A stretch of 33,707 bases of DNA from a virus. Below are positions 9,011-14,302 of this stretch, in pieces. Made by a program: the position numbers and the translations under genes. Position 1 is the stretch's first letter. The number at the start of each line of letters is the position of its first letter. Location of the stretch: the IMG/VR virus record IMGVR_UViG_3300025671_000028, positions 1 through 33,707 of that record. One strand, 5' to 3'. The notes under the pieces are model-generated. The model saw nothing but the letters and a program-made list of their open reading frames with translations. It was not told the origin of the DNA and ran no database searches.

Positions 9011-9435
9011 ACTACAGCCGGCTGACCACATCGCTGCGCAAACACGAAGGCTTTCGCGCCACGGCCTATACCTGCCCGGCGGGTAAACTCACAATAGGAA
9101 TCGGGCGCTGCATCGACATCAGTGTGGCGGGCGCGGGCATCACGCAAGACGAAGCAGAATACCTGCTGCGTCAGGACATCAACCGTTTCACCGCCATGAC
9201 GCGCGGGCTGATCGTGACGTTCGATTCCCTTGATGAGGTGCGGCAGGAAACGCTAGTTGAATTGTGCTTCAATATGGGGCCTGCGAATCTGGGTAAATTC
9301 ACCCGTATGCTGGCCGCAATCGACGTGAATGACTGGGACACCGCCGCGGCTGAACTACTCGACAGCAGATACGCAGCGCAGGTCGGACAGCGCGCAATCA
9401 CCTTGGCCGATCAGCTTAGATCAGGGTCGTATTAA
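9007..9435 (+). CDS. GH24 phage lysozyme (endolysin)
   Basis: 142 aa. The N-terminus carries the T4-lysozyme-type active site: Glu14 in HEGF, the position equivalent to T4 Asp20 occupied by Cys23, and Thr29 in LTIGIG, giving the E-8X-C-5X-T spacing known in a subset of GH24 endolysins. NMG at about residue 90 and the C-terminal helices also fit. It cuts the MurNAc-GlcNAc bond of peptidoglycan. No signal peptide or signal-anchor is apparent, so it should depend on the upstream holins. It is the last gene of the forward late transcript here; the next gene is on the other strand, convergent. Confidence 0.9.
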   Translation: MNYSRLTTSLRKHEGFRATAYTCPAGKLTIGIGRCIDISVAGAGITQDEAEYLLRQDINRFTAMTRGLIVTFDSLDEVRQETLVELCFNMGPANLGKFTRMLAAIDVNDWDTAAAELLDSRYAAQVGQRAITLADQLRSGSY

Positions 9436-9477
9436 GGTTTAACACTCTACCAGCTGTGATACGCCGACTCATCCCCT

Positions 9478-9864
9478 CTACGAAAACAACCTGCGGAACT
9501 GGTTTTTCACCGGATACACAAAGCCATCCTCGCGGCGCCGCCGCGGGCGATAGCACTTCGCATGATGCACCTCGCAGTACGAACTGCTCACCTTCACAAT
9601 GTCGCCGCAGAACTTGAACTCCGGCTCGCCGACAGCGCCAATCGGATATTGGCAATGCCGAAAGTCCGGCGTCTCAATATCGCGGTACGGCGGGCGATAA
9701 ACTTCAACAGGCGACGTGCTGTTAGGATGCTCAAGGCCGAGCCTGCCCGCCTTACCAATAACCTGATTCTTCGTCATCCCAAGTTCAGCCGCAATGCGGC
9801 GCGTCAGCATGCCAAGCGCATACAATTCGCGCAGGACCGCGATATTCTCTTCATTCCACGTCAT
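9478..9864 (-). CDS. gcrA: GcrA-family transcription regulator
   Basis: 128 aa from the ATG at 9864, which overlaps the end of the upstream gene by 14 bases and has a GGTGGA-type ribosome site. The start MTWNEENIAVLRELYALGM followed by RIAAELGMTKNQVIGKAGRLGL is the GcrA DNA-binding helix-turn-helix. The C-terminal part (CQYPIGAVGEPEFKFCGD, then YCEVHHAKCY) matches the GcrA sigma70-interaction domain. In Caulobacter GcrA binds sigma70 and activates promoters with methylated GANTC sites. A phage copy could steer host or phage promoters. It is the last gene of the reverse accessory operon. Confidence 0.85.
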   Translation of the reverse strand: MTWNEENIAVLRELYALGMLTRRIAAELGMTKNQVIGKAGRLGLEHPNSTSPVEVYRPPYRDIETPDFRHCQYPIGAVGEPEFKFCGDIVKVSSSYCEVHHAKCYRPRRRREDGFVYPVKNQFRRLFS

Positions 9865-10129
9865 CGTCTTCCACCTTCGCACATTCAGAGCCGGTCGCTG
9901 CATACCCGGCAAGGTCCACCCAGCTATCCTGATGATCCGGCGTTGCGGCCAGCCGGGCCAGCTTTAACGCCGCCATCATCATTGCAACCTGCGGCGCGCT
10001 AATCGACACCCCAAGCAGTATTGTCCACATGGCAGCAATGCGATCATGATTGTCCCTGACACTGCCATACACTGCTCCGCGATCTGTCATGACATCACGC
10101 GCTGCGGTCAGCAATTCAAACCGATTCAT
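9851..10129 (-). CDS. DUF6378-like phage protein
   Basis: 92 aa from ATG 10129, chosen because a GGAG lies 7 bases upstream of it and would be too close to the ATG at 10135. The core (VYGSVRDNHDRIAAMWTILL, then APQVAMMMAALKLARLA and DSWVDLAGYAATGSE) is the pattern of DUF6378, a small helical phage protein of unknown role seen near replication or regulatory genes. It reads into the gcrA start by 14 bases, so the two are probably translationally coupled. Confidence 0.7.
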   Translation of the reverse strand: MNRFELLTAARDVMTDRGAVYGSVRDNHDRIAAMWTILLGVSISAPQVAMMMAALKLARLAATPDHQDSWVDLAGYAATGSECAKVEDDDVE

Positions 10130-10181
10130 CGTCATTCTCCAGCTTGCCGCCGCCGCCGCAGGGGGCGCATGTTGCCCACAT
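10116..10181 (-). CDS. Candidate 21-aa zinc-ribbon-like micropeptide
   Basis: The ATG overlaps the TAA of the upstream membrane peptide (TAATG). The peptide contains C-A-P-C-G-G-G-G-K-L, the half zinc-ribbon (CxxCxGxGK) seen in tiny phage proteins, and ends inside the next gene's start region. It contains the ribosome site of that gene, so translating it may couple the genes. With only two cysteines it would have to pair or dimerise to hold zinc. Support is from position and motif only. Confidence 0.4.
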   Translation of the reverse strand: MWATCAPCGGGGKLENDDESV

Positions 10182-10246
10182 TATACCGCCACCCACAAAA
10201 CGAGCAGCAGCGCCATCACTAGAAAATAGCCTATTGCGTCGGTCAT
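10181..10246 (-). CDS. Candidate 21-aa membrane micropeptide
   Basis: Reads MTDAIGYFLVMALLLVLWVAV: five polar or small residues then one short hydrophobic helix to the end. The ATG overlaps the TGA of the upstream gene (ATGA) and its own stop overlaps the next micro-ORF start (TAATG). Tiny single-helix peptides of this type are known in phages as membrane modulators or superinfection-exclusion factors, but no function can be assigned here. Confidence 0.5.
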   Translation of the reverse strand: MTDAIGYFLVMALLLVLWVAV

Positions 10247-10458
10247 CGCTTCGCCTCTATCCGCCTGCCTGTTGTGTCGTGCTTCATATCCTCCGCGCGT
10301 AGCCGCGTCAGGATGGCATTGCCTGCCATAACGTCGTACCAATCTGGATCGTGCAGGCTTGCAAAAGTGTGCCCCCATATGTGGCCGGAAACGGGCATAC
10401 CGTTGCGGCGCACTGTTACCGGATCACCTAATGTAAAATTAGTTATGCTATTTTTCAT
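10243..10458 (-). CDS. Small hypothetical protein, possible SH3-like fold
   Basis: 71 aa from ATG 10458, chosen over an in-frame ATG at 10473 because the GGAGGGGG ribosome site lies between them. The N-terminal part (FTLGDPVTVRRNGMPVSGHI) looks like the first strands of a small beta-barrel (KOW/SH3-like). The middle is tryptophan-, histidine- and aspartate-rich and the C-terminus is basic. The ATG overlaps the previous gene's stop (ATGA). I do not recognise the family. Confidence 0.6.
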   Translation of the reverse strand: MKNSITNFTLGDPVTVRRNGMPVSGHIWGHTFASLHDPDWYDVMAGNAILTRLRAEDMKHDTTGRRIEAKR

Positions 10459-10724
10459 CGCGGCCCCCTCCACTCATCCTCATGCTGCCGGTCGGCAGCG
10501 ACTTGCAGCGCACGCGCCTTCGCTTGAAGAAAGGCGTCGTATTCGCGCATAAAGCCGCGCTCGCATATCTGTGTCGTGATGTGCCCTCCTTTATTTTCCG
10601 CCAAGGCAATGGCGTCAAGAAACTCGTCCTCTTCGTTGTCTAAATATTGAGACGTGTAATCGAGCGACAGCGCGTCGCCAAGAACGCGCCAGTATGTCAC
10701 CTGGTAAAACGTTTCGTATTTCAT
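10455..10724 (-). CDS. Small acidic hypothetical protein
   Basis: 89 aa from ATG 10724, with a GAGGGAGG ribosome site 5 bases upstream. It has an aromatic N-terminus (MKYETFYQVTYWRVLG), an acidic middle (DNEEDEFLDAIALAEN) and a helical, Ala/Arg/Gln-rich C-terminus. The frame stays open upstream to 11153 through the repeat region, giving a possible 232-aa Ala-Pro-Thr fusion, but the strong ribosome site and the hairpins between favour the short form. Family not recognised. Confidence 0.65.
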   Translation of the reverse strand: MKYETFYQVTYWRVLGDALSLDYTSQYLDNEEDEFLDAIALAENKGGHITTQICERGFMREYDAFLQAKARALQVAADRQHEDEWRGPR

Positions 10725-10742
10725 TTTTGCCTCCCTCAAGTT

Positions 10743-10850
10743 CCCCGGCGGCGGAAGCGTATGAATTCTTGACGCCGCCGGGGTGTCCAGCAGACCATTC
10801 CGCTGGCAACCCTTTGGCCCGGCAGTGACCGTCATAGTCACGTACCGGGC
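10743..10850 (-). other. Structured spacer with two hairpins
   Basis: The 148 bases between the glycine-repeat gene and the next start hold two strong inverted repeats. The first has perfect 11-bp arms at 10743-10753 and 10773-10783 around a 19-base loop, 19 bases upstream of the next start codon. The second pairs 10817-10822 with 10845-10850 and 10825-10829 with 10837-10841. Neither is followed by a U-tract, so they do not look like intrinsic terminators. They may be mRNA stabilisers, an attenuator or a cis-regulatory RNA. Confidence 0.6.
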
Positions 10851-10872
10851 TGGATGGAAAAGGAGTGTGGTG

Positions 10873-11160
10873 TCATCCGTAGCCGGAACCGTCGGCGTAG
10901 CCAGAGCCGTCGCCGTCGCCGTCGCCGTCGCCGTAGCCGGAGCCTGAGCCTGAGCCGAAGCCGGAGCCGTGGCCGGGGCCGGAGCCGTGACCGTCGGCGT
11001 AGCCGGAGCCGGGGCCGTGGCCGTCGCCGTAGCCGGAGCCGAAGCCGAAGCCGGAGCCGGAGCCGGAGCCAGAGCCGAAGCCGGGGCCGTAGCCGTGACC
11101 GTCGCCGGAGCCGTGGCCGTCGCCGGAGCCGGAGCCGGAGCCGGAGCCGTCATGCTTCAT
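10873..11160 (-). CDS. Glycine-X dipeptide repeat protein
   Basis: 95 aa: MKHD followed by 91 residues in which almost every second residue is Gly. The alternate residues are only Ser (about 18), Asp (9), Tyr (6), His (5), Phe (4) and Pro (3). A GGAGG ribosome site lies 9 bases upstream of ATG 11160, and the start lies inside the end of the DUF6948-like gene. All repeat codons end in C and Gly is almost always GGC. The residue set is that of flexible low-complexity or phase-separating proteins and could bind metal through Asp/His, but function is unknown. My impression is that similar Gly-X ORFs recur beside DUF6948 genes in other phages; this needs a search. Other frames of the repeat are also open, so translation of this frame is probable, not certain. 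Confidence 0.6.
   Translation of the reverse strand: MKHDGSGSGSGSGDGHGSGDGHGYGPGFGSGSGSGSGFGFGSGYGDGHGPGSGYADGHGSGPGHGSGFGSGSGSGYGDGDGDGDGSGYADGSGYG
10880..11150. repeat. Degenerate hexanucleotide repeat, about 45 units
   Basis: On the minus strand the unit is GGC-N-N-C. The two middle bases vary (TC, GA, TA, CA, TT, CC) while the other four hardly change; the few exceptions include GGT for GGC, and TCA or TCT for TCC. Because the unit is six bases, gain or loss of units never shifts the frame, and all six frames stay open over most of it. Confidence 0.9.
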
Positions 11161-11515
11161 GGCTTTTGGCCTCCATAATTGACTTCTGTGCGGATGAACT
11201 GCACATGATGATTTCGCAATTCTCGGTCAATTCGATTTCGACCGGACACCCTACTTTGCTCTCAGAATGCAGACCCTCAGAAGCCACGCCAGACAAAAAC
11301 GCTGCATTGTTCGCAGGCTTCCAGTACCAAAGCCTCCTGGCGTCTTTAAGAACGCAATTCCGCCCTGATGCCGAAACAAGAACTCCTGCATGAACGCCCG
11401 CGTCTTTGCACCGGACAATCACGTATTTACCAATGAACGGGCTTTCTGTTTTTTTTTCACCGAACGCTGCCGCAATTCGTTTGATGTCGCCTAGTGTCAT
11501 TGAATCAAAATCCAT
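11150..11515 (-). CDS. DUF6948-like phage protein
   Basis: 121 aa from ATG 11515 with GGAG 8 bases upstream. The core (IGKYVIVRCKDAGVHAGVLV, then DARRLWYWKPANNAAFLSGV and CEIIMCSSSAQKSI) is the DUF6948 pattern. It is a small, probably beta-rich phage protein of unknown function, found widely in tailed phages of different hosts. Its stop lies within the start of the glycine-repeat gene (11-base overlap), so the two are probably made together. Confidence 0.75.
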   Translation of the reverse strand: MDFDSMTLGDIKRIAAAFGEKKTESPFIGKYVIVRCKDAGVHAGVLVSASGRNCVLKDARRLWYWKPANNAAFLSGVASEGLHSESKVGCPVEIELTENCEIIMCSSSAQKSIMEAKSHEA

Positions 11516-11542
11516 CTCGTTATCTCCATGCGCTGTATGTTG

Positions 11543-11589
11543 CACCCCAGAAGCCCGCAGGGCGCACCTAGCGGGCTTGGGGCGGGGTG
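11543..11589 (-). other. Nested hairpin between two accessory genes
   Basis: Two stems stack on each other. The outer arms are 11543-11548 and 11584-11589 (6 bp); the inner arms are 11552-11558 and 11571-11577 (7 bp), all perfect and GC-rich. It fills most of the 79-base gap upstream of the DUF6948-like gene. No U-run follows, so it is not a typical terminator. It may modulate translation or RNA stability. Confidence 0.55.
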
Positions 11590-11594
11590 GTTTG

Positions 11595-11861
11595 TTAAGC
11601 CGCCCACTCATCCGGCAACTGTATGTTGATCGTGTGACATTTCCCGTCCCTCCAGTCGAAAACAACCTTCCAAGAAGCTGACAGGCGCTCGGCAGCGTAC
11701 CGTGCTGCGCCCGGAAGCGACATAACTTCAGTATCGCTGCCGTCGTTGTAAACGCCAACGATTTCGCGGTTTTCGCCAGTGGCATAAAGCCCAGCGCAAA
11801 CCTTGTTGGCGAACTCGCGGCGTTCGCTGTTGCGGATCGAAGAAGGAAGGAAAAAAGCCAT
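11595..11861 (-). CDS. Hypothetical protein, first gene of the reverse accessory operon
   Basis: 88 aa, ATG 11861 with GGAGG 5 bases upstream. Basic N-terminus (SSIRNSERREFANKV), then an alternating segment ending in a tryptophan-rich strand pair (WKVVFDWRDGKCHTINI). No known family recognised. It is the promoter-proximal gene of the operon that runs to gcrA and so is probably expressed early. Confidence 0.6.
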   Translation of the reverse strand: MAFFLPSSIRNSERREFANKVCAGLYATGENREIVGVYNDGSDTEVMSLPGAARYAAERLSASWKVVFDWRDGKCHTINIQLPDEWAA

Positions 11862-11908
11862 CAGAACCTCCAGGCGTTGGCGGGCGGAATTGCCCTGCTG
11901 ATAACCTA

Positions 11909-11937
11909 TATATATTCATATTATTTGAAGGTTACAA
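11909..11937 (-). promoter_or_regulatory. Reverse promoter with GTAACC operator-like sites
   Basis: On the minus strand a -35 TTGTAA (11937-11932) is followed after exactly 17 bases by a -10 TATATA (11914-11909), pointing into the accessory operon. The -35 overlaps GTAACC (11935-11930), and a mirrored copy, AGGTTATC, lies just downstream of the -10 (11907-11900), giving an inverted pair that would block RNA polymerase if bound. The same hexamer makes up the array at 19221-19338. Confidence 0.65.
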
Positions 11938-11969
11938 CACTAAAATGCAAACTTTCTGAAATTAATTTA

Positions 11970-11998
11970 TTGCGCTTTAATCCGGCTGAACGTATATT
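11970..11998 (+). promoter_or_regulatory. Forward promoter for the small repressor, probably leaderless
   Basis: TTGCGC (11970-11975), 17 bases, TATATT (11993-11998). The expected start of transcription, about 7 bases after the -10, falls on the ATG at 12005. There is no ribosome site in the six bases between. This is the arrangement of a leaderless mRNA, as known for lambda cI made from PRM. Confidence 0.65.
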
Positions 11999-12004
11999 CT
12001 GAGC

Positions 12005-12223
12005 ATGAAAACAGTCAACGACATAGTCAAAATCTTAGGCGGAACCGGGAAAACGGCGGATATCGTCGGCGTTCTGCCCTCTGCGGTTTCGAATTGGAAG
12101 CGGTCCAAATTCATACCGTCTCGCCATTATTTTAAAATTTACAGAGAATGTGAAAATCGCGGGTACATCATACCCGATGAACTTTTCATAGACTATAGCC
12201 GCCGCGCTGGTCGTGCGGCATGA
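12005..12223 (+). CDS. Small helix-turn-helix regulator (Cro/CI-like)
   Basis: 72 aa. Residues about 5-45 (VNDIVKILGGTGKTADIVGV, then SAVSNWKRSKFIPSRHYFKI) form a helix-turn-helix of the Cro/YdaS type: a first helix, a turn with Gly, and a recognition helix beginning PSAVSNWK. It lies divergent from the accessory operon and next to GTAACC operator-like sites, so it may bind them. It is too short for a LexA-like cleavable CI repressor. The start has no Shine-Dalgarno and probably uses a leaderless mRNA. Confidence 0.75.
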   Translation: MKTVNDIVKILGGTGKTADIVGVLPSAVSNWKRSKFIPSRHYFKIYRECENRGYIIPDELFIDYSRRAGRAA

Positions 12224-12256
12224 ACACAATTCGGCGCGCCTCCCTGCGCCGCACTC

Positions 12257-12305
12257 GCCGGGCTGCTGGCTTGTCCCCCCTCGCCGCGCCCGGCACCTTT
12301 TTTTT
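12257..12305 (+). terminator. Likely intrinsic terminator after the small repressor
   Basis: GCCGGGC (12257-12263) pairs with GCCCGGC (12288-12294) and is followed by ACC and eight Ts (12298-12305). The loop is long (24 bases), which weakens the call, but position and T-run fit the end of the monocistronic regulator transcript. The remaining gap, 12306-12374, shows a short GC-rich palindrome (CGCG-AA-CGCG type on the minus strand) before A/T bases that could help end the opposing transcript, and no gene. Confidence 0.6.
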
Positions 12306-12374
12306 AAAAACGCCCGCGTTCGCGACAGCGTAGGGCGGGGCCGGGGAAGTGGCCACCACCGCTGACCCGGCCCA

Positions 12375-12698
12375 CTAATCAGATTCGAGAATCTTGCGTC
12401 TCGCGTCCTCACAGCCATGCGCGACAATCACGCAATCGCCAATCGACACTAAATAATCAAGCCAACTGCGTTGCACGGTGGAAACCTTGCCGCCGTCCGC
12501 CGTCTTCATTTCAACCCACATGCGCCATTCTGGGATGTATAAATCAGGCACGCCAGGGCTGACGCCTTCGACCTTGAGTTTCGCACCGACAGATCGGCTG
12601 CGCGCACCGCCATTCGGGATGGCAAGTATTCGCACCGGGTCGTAAGTCTTCCGAAACCAGCTTACAAACTCGCGTTGTTCAATGTGTTCGGATTTCAT
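12375..12698 (-). CDS. VRR-NUC domain nuclease
   Basis: 107 aa from ATG 12698, which overlaps the helicase stop (ATGA). It has the VRR-NUC layout: an N-terminal EQREFVSWF helix, IPNGG, GVSPGVPDLYI with the catalytic Asp, then WVEMKTADGG with the Glu-x-Lys pair. Such stand-alone proteins are structure-specific DNA nucleases (Holliday-junction or flap type) of phages, usually beside SF2 helicases, as here. It is the last gene of the recombination operon. Confidence 0.85.
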   Translation of the reverse strand: MKSEHIEQREFVSWFRKTYDPVRILAIPNGGARSRSVGAKLKVEGVSPGVPDLYIPEWRMWVEMKTADGGKVSTVQRSWLDYLVSIGDCVIVAHGCEDARRKILESD

Positions 12699-14302
12699 CT
12701 CCACACCCTTTCCATTACCCGATAAAACTTGCCATCCTGTCGATACTCTATTGATTTCGGCGGTATCGCGGAATCGTTCATCGTCTTGGCTATCACGTCC
12801 AGATTATCTATGTGAAATGTACTGTATAGCCCGGAATCATGAACAACCTTCTGCAATTCCCGGCGTGATTTCTCACCGGAATATCCTTCGTGCAAAACGG
12901 TGAAATATTCTGTAACGTTTTGTGATAACGAGTGGCCGTAATATTTCACCATCAACATAGTCTTGCCTGACGTGCGGCTGGTGTGGACGAACCAGCGCCA
13001 GGACTTGACCTTCATTTCATCGGGTTCAACCGACCGGCCCATGATGTCCTGGTTATACAGCTTGACCTTTTTTGCCGGTGGCGGCGGGAATTTATAGCCG
13101 CACGCGGGACAGGTCATCACCGACAGATGCACAATCTCATGGCATTCCGGGCAGGGCTTGGCTGGCGCGTCGCCTTCACCTTCCTTGCCCGGACCCTTGC
13201 TCTTTATTCTTACATCGGTGATCGGCCCGTGCGTCTGGACCACGCCCGCAAAATCCAGCACCATGCAGTCATCGGTGTGCGATTTTATCCTCATGCCGCG
13301 TCCGGCCATCTGCACATATAGGCTAGTTGAAAGCGTAGGCCGCAGCATCGCTATCAGGTCCAGGTCGGGATGGTCAAAGCCGGTGGTCAAGACGTTGGCG
13401 TTCGTCATGGCCCGGATTTTGCCCGTCTTGAACTGATCAATAAGCATTTCGCGTTTAGCCTTCGGCGTATCCCCTGTAATACACCCGGATGAAACCCCGC
13501 GCTCGCGCAGCAGGGCCGCGATCCGGTGGGCGTGATTGACACCGACACAGAAGAACAGCCACGACTTCCGGTCGCCAGCGCGGGCGATCACCTCATCCAC
13601 GATTTTGATATTGTTGTCGGTGGTATCAACCGCCGCCTGCAATTCGCTTTCGATGTATTCGCCGCCGCGCTTGTGAACACCGTCAACAGATAGCTTGTGA
13701 TCAGTGAATTTAGAGCGCAGTGGTGCCAAATATCCGCCAGTTATTAGGCGCTCAATACTGGCGTTGTCGGGCTTTATTATTTGGGAAAACAAGGCCGGTT
13801 CATCGGTGATGTAGCCGTGTCCCAGACGATACGGCGTGGCTGTCAACCCCACGACGCGCAGGGCCGGATTGATCGCTGTCAACGCATCGATCAGTTTGCG
13901 GTATCCGCCCTCCTGCTTATGCGATATCCGGTGCGCCTCATCCACAATCACCAGATCAATATGACCTATCTGGTCGGCACGCCTCTGCACCGATTGAATG
14001 CTCGCAAATGTAATCTGCTTGGCCAGATCATGACGCCGCATCCCCGCCGAGTAAATGCCGAACGGCGCATTCGGCCAGTGCTGCAATATCTTTTCCGCGT
14101 TCTGCTCGATCAGTTCCTTGACGTGGGTCAGCATCAAAATGCGGCATTCCGGCGACGCCTGCACCGCGTCAATACATAGCTGCGCGATGATATGCGACTT
14201 GCCGGAGCCGGTGGGCATTTCCAGGCACGGATGGCCTTTGTTCTTGGACGCCCACCGGTACACATCATCGATGGCGTCGCGCTGGTATTTGCGGAGTTGC
14301 AT
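12695..14302 (-). CDS. SF2 DEAD/DEAH-box helicase with C-terminal zinc motif
   Basis: 535 aa. Motif I PTGSGKS at residues 30-36, motif II DEAH at 121-124, motif III TATP at about 153-156, and motif VI MAGRGMR near 340 define an SF2 helicase of the RadD/UvrB-like type. A four-cysteine zinc ribbon (CPEC then CPAC) follows at about residues 394-412. The C-terminal about 110 residues (MKVKSWRWFVHTSRTSGKTM) resemble a nucleic-acid-binding extension. It should unwind branched DNA in replication or recombination. ATG 14302 shares a base with the preceding gene's stop region, so translation is coupled. Confidence 0.85.
   Translation of the reverse strand: MQLRKYQRDAIDDVYRWASKNKGHPCLEMPTGSGKSHIIAQLCIDAVQASPECRILMLTHVKELIEQNAEKILQHWPNAPFGIYSAGMRRHDLAKQITFASIQSVQRRADQIGHIDLVIVDEAHRISHKQEGGYRKLIDALTAINPALRVVGLTATPYRLGHGYITDEPALFSQIIKPDNASIERLITGGYLAPLRSKFTDHKLSVDGVHKRGGEYIESELQAAVDTTDNNIKIVDEVIARAGDRKSWLFFCVGVNHAHRIAALLRERGVSSGCITGDTPKAKREMLIDQFKTGKIRAMTNANVLTTGFDHPDLDLIAMLRPTLSTSLYVQMAGRGMRIKSHTDDCMVLDFAGVVQTHGPITDVRIKSKGPGKEGEGDAPAKPCPECHEIVHLSVMTCPACGYKFPPPPAKKVKLYNQDIMGRSVEPDEMKVKSWRWFVHTSRTSGKTMLMVKYYGHSLSQNVTEYFTVLHEGYSGEKSRRELQKVVHDSGLYSTFHIDNLDVIAKTMNDSAIPPKSIEYRQDGKFYRVMERVWR

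Noticed and set aside
9562-10002. Forward frame over gcrA
   Set aside because: Antisense to the GcrA and DUF6378-like genes, both with recognisable motifs.
10969-11178. Forward-strand Ala-Gly-Val repeat frame
   Set aside because: Same repeat artefact, with no initiation signal and no non-repeat sequence.
10854-11393. Forward-strand frame of 179 codons rich in Arg-Ser over the hexamer repeat
   Set aside because: All frames are open because of the six-base repeat; it has no ribosome site, lies antisense to well-supported reverse genes, and its non-repeat part is a shadow of the DUF6948-like gene.
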